Notes under the pieces: generated by a model
Seen by the model: the letters and a program-made list of their open reading frames with translations, nothing else
The model's database searches: none
What the model was told of the DNA's origin: nothing
Source of the DNA: Bursaphelenchus xylophilus
Lineage: Eukaryota; Nematoda; Chromadorea; Rhabditida; Aphelenchoididae
Reading direction: 5' to 3'
Assembly: GCA_904066235.2 (NCBI GenBank)
Contig: CAJFCV020000006.1
Coordinates: forward strand, 9,176,001 to 9,240,000
DNA: 64,000 bases
Shown: positions 1-10,135 of the stretch, in pieces
How positions within the stretch are numbered: position 1 is the first letter of the stretch
How the letters are laid out: every line of letters starts with the position of its first letter
Program-made: the position numbers and the translations under genes

Positions 1-2445
1 AAAATTATGTTACCCATGATGTTACACATGCCTAATTTTAGGTCTAAAACTCAAAAACCAAACCAAAATAAGCTCCAACTTACCTAAAAATGCTTTTGAA
101 GATCTGAGTTTGGGGTCCATTATTCATATCCTCGAACAATTGATCCAGAATGGGGTGTTCTTTCACGAAAAGAGCGTATTCTTCTTCCATTTCCGTAGCA
201 CACTCATTAAATTCAGCGAGTTCCTCCATATTGGGCCTGCTCAGATCTCCAACCGGCATGGCGTGATCATCTTGAGTCTCCGGGAGATCAATGTCCATTT
301 CGTCAGCCGGATCGTCATCAACATAATCATGCCCGGCCAGATCATCCACCTCTTGTGCCAAAAGTTCAGCAGCAGTTTGAGGTTCTTCCTCATCGCTCTC
401 TTCGCCAACGGGCACATCATCATCAGGGAGGGCGCCAAAGTTATCCACTGGGTGTTCTGAAACGACTTTTTTTGAAAATGATCATGTGTAATACAAAATT
501 TTGCCCAAACCCACAAAATTTTCTTAACAAACAACCTAAAAATCAATATAAAGCTCTAACTCACCTCCAGTTCCATTAAACAACGAGTTTCTGACTCGTT
601 GTAAAGCTCCAACATTTCCACTTTCATTATGGCCGGACCTTCTATTAGATCTTCTTTTTTCCCTCTCCTCTGCTTGGGCTTCTCTCCTCCGCTGTTTCTC
701 CTCTTCTTTTCGCTGTTTTAAAACCTTGGCTTCATACTTTTCTTGGGCATACAGCACAGAATTGAGTGCTTGAATCTGTTTTGATCTTAATGATGGATTC
801 AGATTGGCTAGAACAGATCCTGTCCGTGTCAGCTTCCGGCTAAACACACGGGCTGTCATGTAACTTCCAAGCCTATTTTCTTGCTCTTTAAGCCCTTGTT
901 CTTCCAATTTCTCCTAAAAAAACGTAAAATTAGTCATGTGTAATATAAGTCATACCTAATTATAGTCAAATACAAGCTAAACGTGCATAATTTTTTATCC
1001 AAAACTAAATTTCATACTCTCAAATACCCAGACTTACTTTTATCAGCTTATCCCTCTTTGCCACTTGCTGATCTCCCCGTTTTATATGAGTCTTGCTGAT
1101 TTTCAACGGCTTTCTCTTCACCTCTAGCGGTTCAAACTCATCGATCAGCTCAATTCGGTCCCTCCATTTCTTCACAACCCTCTGACTTCTTCTCGATTCA
1201 TTACTGTCCAATTGCGAGTCGCACGGCAGTGATGAATCCGCGATGACAGTTGGCGGTTGAGTCAAAAGAGTGGCTCGGACATCCGTGGCTCTGCGAACCC
1301 CTTCCACAGTATCGGCCAAGTTCTCCGGAGGCAGTACTAAAGCAAGAACAAACTAATCAAAAACTTAAAACCACTTACTGTCCATTGGGGCCTCTTCATC
1401 GAGCTGAATTTGCTCTGGCTCAAAGCCACCAGCCCCTCCGAGATCATCGTTCGATTCATTTTGGAATTGAGAATCCTGTTCGGGGATATCATCCAAATTA
1501 GTCTCTCCATTTTCGCCTAAAGTTAAGAATAATGTAAAATAAAAACAAACGTACCATACAGGTTCCTGAAGGGTTCCAAATTCTCGGTTATTTGATCGAT
1601 CAAAGGCAAGTAGGCCACATTCATGAGGACTGTCATCTAAAACAATATAATTTTCGCCAAATCAAATAAATTTTGATAAAAAACTAAAAAAATATTATCC
1701 ATACCTTCTGAGCATGTTCGGAAGCAAAAGCCACACTCGAAAACGCAAAAAGCTCATCTTGTCGGATAAAAATGTGGTCATTGGCCTGTTCAAAGCCCAA
1801 ATAATGCTTGGAAGGCGCTGTCTTTTTCGTTGGCATGAAAGAAATTGGCAAATCGACCAGTCGATCACGCTCTCCCTCAACACGAAGCTGCCCAACCTTG
1901 ACAGGAACTTTGTTTTCCTTTCGTTTGTCCTGATCTAACAGCCATTTGAGGTCTATGGAATTGTGAATCAGAGCATTTTCATCAACTTTCATATCGAAGT
2001 CGTTCTTCCGCCGAGAGAGATCTGTCTCCTCATTATTCTCTGCATTGATCCCTCTTTTCCCCTTTTTCTTGATGCCAGCTCCACTGTAAGCTTCACAGAC
2101 TAAATCATAAAGTCGATCGACTTTCTTGGCAAACAATTGGAAGGAACTTTGAAGAAGGACGGCGGCTTCGGAGAAATTGAATCTAAAAAAACCCAAATTC
2201 AACTCTCAGCTTAGATAACACCTCTCTTCATTTCTTTGGGCACCTAAAAACCAAGAAACCGACTTGAAGACTTACTTGATTAGCTCGCCATCGTCTCCTT
2301 GAACATTTCTCTCTCGATCACTTCGCAATTTCTCGAGGTAAACACCCAGGATCTCGTAGATATCATCGTCCAAATGATCGGACAAGTCTCGTATAGGCTG
2401 CAGTAAGTAGCGGTAACGGGCGATTCTAGCCTCTTCTTCGTCCAT
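1..2445 (-). CDS. kle-2: Condensin-2 complex subunit H2 (CAP-H2/KLE-2 homologue), 3' part outside the window
   Basis: Kleisin-type subunit of condensin II, which bridges the SMC heads and compacts mitotic chromosomes. Seven exons are visible: 2276-2445, 1705-2182, 1555-1636, 1379-1516, 1038-1336, 565-913 and 84-456; phases agree at every junction and the last donor is at 83. The N-terminus has the family signature: the first exon reads RYLLQPIRDLSDH and the second starts FNFSEAAVLLQSS, followed by a KKVDRLYDLV helix, the same order as in vertebrate NCAPH2. The middle is acidic and low complexity, and exon 6 has a long Lys/Arg/Glu helix. About 629 codons are seen; the C-terminal kleisin winged helix lies beyond the left edge. 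The start is the ATG directly after a CTTTAG acceptor. The identity is confident; small exon-edge errors are possible. Confidence 0.88.
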
Positions 2446-2466
2446 CTAAAGAATAAACAAAACAAA
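2446..2466 (-). promoter_or_regulatory. Predicted trans-splice acceptor of kle-2
   Basis: Read on the minus strand, a long T-rich tract ends in CTTTAG immediately before the kle-2 ATG, leaving no room for a normal 5' UTR. This is the arrangement expected for spliced-leader addition in nematodes. It lies about 95 nt after the AATAAA of the upstream FMC1-like gene. Confidence 0.6.
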
Positions 2467-2541
2467 AAAAAAGAAATTTTAGGTAGCGAATGGTCTCAAC
2501 CAAAGAAGGTAGAAAAGCCTATCAAAAGATAAAAAAGCAGT

Positions 2542-2547
2542 TTTATT
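2542..2547 (-). terminator. Poly(A) signal AATAAA of the FMC1-like gene
   Basis: AATAAA on the minus strand, about 160 nt after the FMC1-like stop codon. Its spacing of about 95 nt to the kle-2 acceptor matches the roughly 100-nt intercistronic gap known from C. elegans operons. Confidence 0.5.
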
Positions 2548-2708
2548 CGTAAAAAACTCTAAATAAAAAATCTGACCTAAATCAAACGAGAAGCAAGCAA
2601 CAGTCCACAGACAGATCAGCTACCATTCAACAACAACAATGAATGCTACAGATTTTTCAGCCATGGACAATATAAAATACGGTTGTTGCTCGATCCATAC
2701 AGCCACCC

Positions 2709-3101
2709 TCAATCCCTCCGACGTTCTGGGACTTGTAGTCCGACCAATCTTGCGCTCTCTTCAACAGTGCGCTCTCTTCCCTTATACTTCTCGTGGAGTT
2801 CGGCCAATTCTCTTGTGGAGTGTAAGTAAGTGGCATAGGTTTGTGCTAGCCCTTCCAATTCCTTCGGACCATTCATATTAACCCGCTGAGTAAGCTTGTG
2901 GTTCTTGAATTGATCCTTGATGAAGTTTATGTGTTGTTCTGAAGGTTTCTAAAATATTTTTAGTCAGACGTCTTCCAGATGTAAATCAACTAAAGTTCCG
3001 AGAACAAACAATAAAACACTTACTCCATTGGCCTTCTTGATCTCGGTAATGATTGTCTTGAAAGCTTTCAAAGCCGTCCGGCTTCTTTCGACGGTTGCCA
3101 T
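2709..3101 (-). CDS. FMC1-like mitochondrial ATP synthase assembly factor
   Basis: Small LYR-type protein expected to help assemble the F1 part of mitochondrial ATP synthase. Two exons, 3024-3101 and 2709-2948, joined in phase 0, give 105 residues, close to the roughly 113 of human FMC1. The C-terminal signature is clear: the protein ends with a helix followed by ERTVEESARLVGLQVP, which parallels the conserved ERSVEESAGLVGLKLP of the animal proteins. An N-terminal TALKAFKTII helix corresponds to the first helix of the family. The ATG is 3 nt downstream of a CTGTTTCAG acceptor. It lies between the porcupine gene and kle-2 on the same strand. Identity rests on the C-terminal motif and on length. 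Confidence 0.85.
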
Positions 3102-3195
3102 TATCTGAAACAGAGAAAATTGAAGTAAATCGAAATCGGTAAAGAATAACATTTAAAAAATTCTTCAAATAAACGTACGTACGTTCAAACGGTGT

Positions 3196-3370
3196 TATAA
3201 ACGTTCGGGAACAAAAAAATGACTTATCCTTGATACCAGAAATTGTTTTACCGCCAAAATTACCTCTTCAATTTTACAAGCTATCGATTTTTGGCGAAGT
3301 GTCACAAAATTATTGGGAAAATATTCCGGTCGATGATCAAGAAAAAATTTCTGTCGAAGATGTTGATAAG
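3196..3370 (+). other. Unassigned coding-like open stretch between FMC1-like gene and mom-1
   Basis: An open frame on the plus strand, opposite to both neighbours, has codon composition typical of coding sequence, including PEIVLPPKLPLQFYKL and GEVSQNYWENIP. It has no ATG in frame nearby and no good donor or acceptor, and it dissolves into hydrophobic low-complexity sequence after 3370. It could be one exon of an unrecognised gene, a gene fragment, or chance. I do not recognise it. Confidence 0.2.
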
Positions 3371-3566
3371 GTCTTTTTTATTGCTCTAGCTGTTAGATTC
3401 TTGTTATTTCTATCCGATTTTTTTGTGAAATTGACGCTTTTTATATTATCCATCTCAATTTTTCGTCGAAATACTTTATTTTCTAATTATTGGCTATAAA
3501 AACCCGCTTTACAATGAGATAATGTTCGCGATATCCGTATTGAAGGTTATTAAAAATGGCACGGAG

Positions 3567-5206
3567 TTATAAAAGTCCTAAAAATAGCATAAAGCTGGCA
3601 ATCAGATGAGAGGAAAAGTTCCATCGGGACCAATGAGAGATCGTGTGGGAAAAAGAATAACCGGTTTCTTGTAAGGTTCCGTCAAATGGCATGCCAAGGT
3701 ATATTAGATGGTAGATGTTGAGGAAAGTGAAGATTAGATTGATTGCCAGGGCTTGGAAAGAATTCTGGAATAAATTACGTTATACTTGATATTACACTAG
3801 GAATAAAAATGATCTTTTTCGATGCAAGCCTACTTCTTTGTGGGTGTGAGGGCACTTTTCCGGACATTTTCTGTCCATAGCACAAACTCCAAGGAAATTG
3901 CTGAGTTTTCGACGAAAAATGGACTCAACATAGGCATAGAATGCTAAAGAAGTTAGGACAGCTGAGAGTTGAAAATTCAGGCCATGAAGGATTGAGCTCA
4001 TAGCAAATGAAGCCAGCATTGCTAGAGCGTAGCCGGAGGACAAAACTCGTCGAAAAACATCTAAAAAATGGCAATTATAATATTATTGATCTAAAATAAT
4101 ATAGATTCAGAACTTTTTTCGCAGTTAATATAAGCTCACATTGATGTAAAAACTGATGCATCGGGTAGTTCCAATGGACGACCACTTGGCCCATTGATCT
4201 TGGCCATTCAACTTGCAAGGCGCCCGCGACTTGGAAGTTGAAAGAAAATCCGCCCAACAAAGCGGTAGTTAACGATAAATAACACACAAAAAAGTGGCTG
4301 AATCGGAACGACTGAGCTGTAGCAAAGTCCCCAAGGATTTGAGGATCTGTAGGGATAAAATCTGTGAGACAAGTCGAGTAAAATACGAAGAAAAATGCGA
4401 TTAAACTGTAGATGGGGACCAAAATAAGAGATTTTACTGTAGTGTTCTGAAGATGAGCTAGTAATTAGTAGGAATAGAGATGTTTCAAATAGTTTAGAGT
4501 GTAATAAATCGCTTACAGGTCGAATAAAGTTCTCTCTGAACTGATCCAATCGAATAAATGGCCCAAAAATTACAGTAGACGGGTTAAAAACGAATGCCAG
4601 ATTCTCGAACATGCTGGGATTAAGGTCGTCAAACGTTAGAGAGATCAATTTCATACACATTATCATAATTACTCCTCTGATTTGAGAAAAGGCAACAGCT
4701 GACAAGTTGACTTGCCTAAAGTAATATAAATTATTATAATTTTTTCGAAATTTCCAAAAAAAATCGCACAAACTCACCAAAAAATTAGTGACAATATTGA
4801 AATGAGGATGCAGACTTTGCCTCGATCATTTCTCCCCAACATAAACTGGTCCGAAATGTAAAATACGGCCCAATTTATAAGCGGGATTACAAAATTAACA
4901 GTTGAGTTTGACTGTAAAAGTAGTAAATACACTCCCAGCGCTGTCACAATGATGTGAGCGCGTCTTTCAGTGACTAAAACGCGCGATTAGAGCAGCTTTT
5001 TAGAACTTACTGTATTGAAATTGGCAAGTGTGATATACAAGTAGTTGTAATACTGAAAAACCGATCAACTTTTTCCACAATGGCCAGAAGAAATCTTGCA
5101 GCCCGTTGAAGCATTGCCCCAGATTCATCATTTTGATGGTCCAGGGGTCCTCGAGAAGCCTGAGCAGCTCCTCTTCCGAGAAATTCTCCAGATCTTGGAG
5201 CTCCAT
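3567..5206 (-). CDS. mom-1: Porcupine, protein-serine O-palmitoleoyltransferase (MBOAT family)
   Basis: ER multipass enzyme that attaches palmitoleate to Wnt ligands, needed for their secretion. Six exons (5011-5206, 4778-4973, 4517-4715, 4140-4446, 3798-4060, 3567-3764) sum to 1359 nt and give 452 residues, against 461 in human PORCN. Diagnostic blocks are VIFGPFIRLDQF, then VEWPRSMGQVVVHWNYPMHQF, where the Asn of the MBOAT active site is kept, then SSILHGLNFQLSAVLTSLAF, carrying the catalytic His, and a Cys/His-rich segment MDRKCPEKCPHTH like the vertebrate one. Many hydrophobic segments agree with the topology. The penultimate donor is GTGTAA, weaker than the others. The start ATG lies in an acidic, leucine-rich N-terminus. 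Identity is confident. Confidence 0.9.
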
Positions 5207-5926
5207 TAACCTTAAATTGGGGTTGTTAACCTCGATTTTGAGGAGCGAAAGGTCTTATAAGGGAATAATCAAGCGTTACTAGCCATAAAAATCAGCATAG
5301 CAGAGAAATTGGCGCAGATTTTCGGGTAATTTGAGTCAGAAATGATAAACAAAAGGGATCTTTCTACGGAAAAATAATCACCAGATCCAAAGCTCTCGGG
5401 GAAAACAATTGCAAAACATTGTTTTTAGACCATTCTTGAATCCCCCACCCTAAAATAACGAAGGACTTTCGCTTTTCGGTCGTCAGGATACCTTAGAATG
5501 GGCTTTCCCAGCCATTTGATTTCCAAAAAAACCCCAATTAAAGTCGTATAACTGGCTGATCCCCGTGCGTTTGTCATTAAAACCCTCGTAAACTTGCGTA
5601 TGCTCCATGAAAACGTTAATTAGCTTTTTAAAAGTACGGTAGTCAACGGAAAACAAATCAAAATGCGAGAATTTCCACGAAATTCCCGATCTTTTTGGAG
5701 AAATTATGAAAATTCACGTAAAAAATGACAAAGAACACTCGAAGAACGACGAGTCTGCAACCAGAAGAATATCTTGCACTATTCTGATCTCGGAGTCGAA
5801 GAAAACACCAGTTTTTGTTTAGGAAATTTCGAAAAAAGTGAGAGAAACGGGGGAGAAAAGCGAGCAGTTTACGACCCCGCTCTCCGATTTCTTTTCTCTT
5901 CCAAAGCGAAGAGTAGGGAAGCGTGT
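5207..5926. other. Intergenic region between mom-1 and tRNA-Glu
   Basis: About 720 bp upstream of mom-1 and upstream of the tRNA gene. I see no gene, repeat or long hairpin. It presumably contains the mom-1 promoter, but no individual element can be named. Confidence 0.5.
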
Positions 5927-5998
5927 TCCGTTGTGGTCTAGTGGTTAGGATTTGTGGCTCTCACCCACAAGGCCCGGGTTCGATTCCCGGCAACGGAA
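5927..5998 (+). tRNA. tRNA-Glu (anticodon CTC)
   Basis: A 72-nt cloverleaf: the acceptor stem TCCGTTG pairs with CAACGGA, the D arm carries the box A sequence TGGTCTAGTGG, the anticodon loop CTCTCAC has CTC at 5960-5962, and the T arm contains box B GGTTCGATTCC. No intron. It is followed within 200 bp by a fold-back repeat. Confidence 0.97.
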
Positions 5999-6194
5999 GA
6001 AAACTTTTTGCGATTTTTGATGTCGAGAATGAAGTTCATAGTATTGGCAAGATATAAAAACATCATTTTCATTACGTTTACACTCCTGTTAAGCAAATGC
6101 AACTTGTTTTCATATGATTTTCTACTAAAAATTCGTGAAATTAGTTGGTGACACGGTTCCCGAAGGTTTTTTCTGCATTTTTAGTTTTAGAAGA

Positions 6195-7910
6195 GAGTTT
6201 TTTACAGATTGAAGCTTCTCATAACAAGGGCCGGACATTTCGAAAAAACGACCAACTCAGAATCTTTTGATATTTTGCATAGTTGTCGTACTATGATAGC
6301 TGAACGTCAGCGTGAATTTTTAGTTTTGAAAATTACCGTATACGGGGGTTACGGCAGGTACAATTTTCAGAAAGATTGGGTCCGTGTGTAAAAACCCCAA
6401 GGAGTAAAAGCACGAAACCCCGCTATTTTACGTTTTTGACCATGGGGAACATTTTCATAATTGACACTTTCGCCGTAGGATGTAGCCTTCGACTACTTTA
6501 AAAAATACCAAGGTACCATGGTCAATATAACTTTTCGGCATTCTACTTGTCTCAACTTTTGAAACCTCTCAAAAATACTTTGACATGTATGTAACAACAT
6601 ATCAAAAATTTAGGAAAATAAAAGGGGTGGTTTTGGAGTTATGGTACTTTTAATCTTGATCATACAGTACACCGAACGTTCGTTGTGATGCTGACGTCCG
6701 AATTTGGAAGATTCTACCGTCATATGGCACACACGACTCTAAACCGTGGTAATTGTTGCAAAAAATTTAAGAAATCGCTGATCCTGGTGTTACAGTAACC
6801 AATTATCTGCGCACGATATGTTACAGTATGCTTAGGCCTAAATTTTCTGAATTTCATGGTGAAAATAGTTTTTGAGGGTCTTACAACACACATAAAACAT
6901 TACATTTAGTGTTTAAAATAATCTACGTAAAGTTTAGCCGAGCATAAATCGAAGTGTACTGTATGTCCAAAATTCAAAGTGCCATAACTTCAAAACCACC
7001 CCTTTTATTTTCCTAAATTTTTGATATGTTGTTACACATAGGTCAAGGTGTTTTTGAAAGGTTTTAAAAGTTGAGACAAGTAGAATGCCGAAAAGTTATA
7101 TTGAACATGGTATCTTGACATTTCCCAAAGTAGTCGAAGACTGCATCCTACAAAAAAAGTGTCAATTACAAAAATGTTCCTCGTGGTGGAAAACCTACAT
7201 TAGCAAGGTTTGCGGCTGTTCTACACCGATTTTAAAAAAAATTAAATTTTGACATACGGTACCGGGAACATTCAAAGTATCGTAACTCCAAAACCACCCC
7301 TTTTATTTTCGTGCATTTTTGATATGTTGTTACATACATGTCAAAGTATTTTTGAGAGGTTTCAAAAGTTGAGACAAGTAGAATACCGAAAAGTTATATT
7401 GACCATGGTACCTTGGTCATTTTCCAAGTAGTCGAAGACGACATCCTACAGAAAAAGTGTTAATTACAAAAATGTTCCCCATGGTCGAAAACGTTTTTTG
7501 GCGATATATGCGGCTCTTCTACACCTATTTTGAAAAAAATTATATTTTGATATACCGTTCGGGCCACAATCAAAGTACCGTAACTCCAAAACCACCCCTT
7601 TTATTGGTATTTTTCAAAGTAGTCGAAGGCTACATCCTACGGCGAAAGTGTCAATTATGAAAATGCTCCCCATGGTCGAAAACGTAAAACAACGAAGTTT
7701 CGCCCTTTTACTCTTCGGGGTTTTTACGTACGAGCCCAATCTTTCTAAAAATTGTACCTACCGTAACCCCCGTGTACGATAATTTCCGAAACTAAAAATG
7801 TGTACTGACGTTCGTCTAACATAGTAGAACAGCTATGCAAAATATCAAAAGATTTTGAGTTGGTCGTTTTTTCGAAATGTCCGGGCCATCCTTCGAGTTG
7901 TAAAAAACTC
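6195..7910. repeat. Fold-back (palindromic) repeat element
   Basis: Both ends carry the same roughly 350-bp segment in opposite orientation: 6195-6530 and 7600-7910 pair, including GGACATTTCGAAAAAACGACC and the block around GGGGTTACGG. Inside, a roughly 140-bp unit containing AAAACCACCCCTTTTATT occurs inverted at 6520-6660 and directly at 6985-7110 and 7270-7415, with a truncated copy at about 7566-7600. No coding capacity. Ends are approximate and no target duplication was resolved. The short open frames near both ends are the same repeat read on opposite strands. Confidence 0.75.
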
Positions 7911-8055
7911 CGTTTTAAATCGGTCAATAATTAGAGGGTTCTCCTCAAAACTCAAAGAATAGCTCTCAAAACTTGCGAAATTTACAATTTATCAAGTTCG
8001 AGATTATTAACAATTACTGTAATAAATAATAATGCTGCATAACAAAGGAGAATAT

Positions 8056-8252
8056 TGTTCGGTCCCGTGACGAAAACTACAAGACCTTTGGCATTACGTT
8101 TTGTCCCATGGCCAAGGAGGATTATATTATTCAGTGAATGTGTGTGTTACGATATATATTGCTATTATTGTTTCTGTAATAAATCTATCTATATTTATTA
8201 CTCTACATTCGGCTGACTACATATCTTCGCGGATACAAGTGAAGATACAACA
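8056..8252 (+). repeat. 5' LTR
   Basis: 197-bp direct repeat, TG...CA, flanked on the left by AATAT at 8051-8055. Contains AATAAA and should hold the element's promoter. Identical to the copy at 12584-12780. Confidence 0.97.
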
Positions 8253-8272
8253 ATTGGCGCAGTCTACACGAG
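8253..8272 (+). promoter_or_regulatory. Primer-binding-site-like sequence
   Basis: The bases next to the 5' LTR read ATTGGCGCAGTCTACACG. The TGGCGC core is typical of retrotransposon primer-binding sites. I cannot say which tRNA 3' end it matches. Confidence 0.5.
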
Positions 8273-8434
8273 CAGAAGAAGAATTACGACGTGGAACCAG
8301 TTCAGCTCTCCACGACCTTCTACTGCAACTTCGAACCAGGTACTCTTCAATTTTTTGTTCTCGCCTTTAGATTCTGAATCTTCCTCGCGGAAAACAGAAT
8401 TCCTACACCATACAAGGACTGAAGAGAGAACAGA

Positions 8435-10135
8435 ATGGATAAACTCCCGGACCTCCTAACTAAAATGATGGAGACGATGAAAATTCAAGGAGAATCCATC
8501 AAGAATCTTGCTGCGACGATGGAATCCAGCATGAAACTTCCGTCGATCGACCGAACTTCAGCTCTCACCCACACGATGTCACTCCTGGGACAGTTCACAT
8601 ACAACCCAGATCAAGACTACACGTTCACGGAATGGTTCGGCCAAAACGAGGCCATCCTGGACGACAACTGCAAGGATGATGCTGAAAGGAAGAAAATAAT
8701 CCTGAAAGCACTGGGGAAGGATGAATACGTTCAACTAAAAGGAAGAACTTCGCCGAAGACGCCCGAAGCAATGGACTATCAGGAATTACTGAAGATATTG
8801 AAAGAAATTTTTGGTTCGACGATGTCCCTCTTCCGGCGCAGACACGAAACCCTGTCCCTCACCCTCCCACCTGGAAAAACAGCAGATGAGATGCTGAACG
8901 AGGCAAATATCAGAGGTGACAAGTTTGAATTCACTGACTTGAATATCAATCAATTCAAGATCTTCCTCGCCCTTCAATTCATAAAGGACCCCTCTTACAA
9001 GAGCATCCGATCCATGATTCTAAAAGCCGTTGACCAGAAGCCGGACATTACCATCGATGAACTGCGAAAAGTCCTCAAAAGCTTCGAAACACGAATGGAA
9101 GACGTGAACCTGGGAAACTCACATGATCCTAGCACCTCATACGAAGTCAACGAGCTACAAAAGTACCACCGTCGGCCGAAATACACTCCCCGCGGAAAGA
9201 CGGTTCACAGGAACAAAAACCAGACAGCAAAGTCTGCGGGAGACTACACATGTTACAAATGCAACGGACCCCATCTGGCAACTTCGTGTCAGAAGACGAA
9301 CCTAGGTTGTGCCTTCTGTAAGAAACAAGGACACAACGAAGCTGCATGCCTCAAGAAGAAGGCCAGACAATTCAACAACATTGTGATCAATAATGTTGGC
9401 TCTGGAGACAGTCGAGAATACGTTACAGTGGGAATAAACGCAAAAGTGATGGAATTCAGAATCGACAGTGGCGCCGATATGTCAATAATTGGCCCCGAAA
9501 AGTGGAAGGCACTAAACAGACCTCCACTTACACCATTCCACATAACTTGCTCATCCGTCGATGGTTCTCCCCTCACTGTAAAAGGAAGTTTCAAGGCAAA
9601 CCTGAAGTATAATGGTCATTCATATACAGATACCATCCTAGTCCTTGCAAAGAAAGACACCGCACTACTCTGCGGAAAAGCCTCAAAGGAACTTGGAGTA
9701 ATTACATTCCACAACAAAGAAGAGGCAAATATCAACATCGTCGACTCCTACGCCCAGACGATGGCGGTCCAGTACACGGACTTATTCAAGGAAGAATTGG
9801 GGAAATGCACGAAAATGCAAGTACATCTCCAAGTCAAACCCAATGTCAACCCCGTCCACAAACGCGCAAGACCTGTGGCTATTGCCGTTCAAGACCAAGT
9901 AAATACAGAACTTGATCGACTGCTGGACAATGGAACTCTGAAGAAAGTAGATACATCAGAATGGGCATCTCCAATCGTGGTCGCAAAAAACCTGGAGGCA
10001 AAATCCGCCTATGTGCCGACTATTCCACCGGCCTCAACGACGCCCTGGCAGACATTGAACACCCCTCCCAAATATGGAGGAGATTTTGTCCAAATTCACG
10101 GGCAATACGGTCTTCACTCAATTAGATCTGTCTGA
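8435..10135 (+). CDS. Retrotransposon Gag-protease with start of reverse transcriptase (ORF1)
   Basis: ORF of 566 codons from an ATG 182 bp after the 5' LTR. The first roughly 230 residues are a Gag-like helical region. Two zinc knuckles follow at about residues 272-310: a slightly short one beginning CYKC and a canonical CX2CX4HX4C one beginning CAFC. A retroviral-type aspartic protease has its active site DSGA at about residue 345. The reading frame then enters reverse transcriptase (WASPIVV at about residue 510). From codon 519 onward the RT sequence continues in the -1 frame, so the last 48 residues of ORF1 are out-of-frame sequence. The switch point is an A AAA AAC heptamer. Confidence 0.93.
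   Translation: MDKLPDLLTKMMETMKIQGESIKNLAATMESSMKLPSIDRTSALTHTMSLLGQFTYNPDQDYTFTEWFGQNEAILDDNCKDDAERKKIILKALGKDEYVQLKGRTSPKTPEAMDYQELLKILKEIFGSTMSLFRRRHETLSLTLPPGKTADEMLNEANIRGDKFEFTDLNINQFKIFLALQFIKDPSYKSIRSMILKAVDQKPDITIDELRKVLKSFETRMEDVNLGNSHDPSTSYEVNELQKYHRRPKYTPRGKTVHRNKNQTAKSAGDYTCYKCNGPHLATSCQKTNLGCAFCKKQGHNEAACLKKKARQFNNIVINNVGSGDSREYVTVGINAKVMEFRIDSGADMSIIGPEKWKALNRPPLTPFHITCSSVDGSPLTVKGSFKANLKYNGHSYTDTILVLAKKDTALLCGKASKELGVITFHNKEEANINIVDSYAQTMAVQYTDLFKEELGKCTKMQVHLQVKPNVNPVHKRARPVAIAVQDQVNTELDRLLDNGTLKKVDTSEWASPIVVAKNLEAKSAYVPTIPPASTTPWQTLNTPPKYGGDFVQIHGQYGLHSIRSV
9985..9991 (+). promoter_or_regulatory. A_AAA_AAC slippery heptamer at the ORF1/ORF2 switch
   Basis: The heptamer lies in register: its first A is the third base of a codon, followed by AAA and AAC in the ORF1 frame. 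This is the X_XXY_YYZ arrangement used for -1 ribosomal frameshifting. The homologous RT sequence continues exactly in the -1 frame after it. A one-base loss from the A-run is the alternative explanation. Confidence 0.55.
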
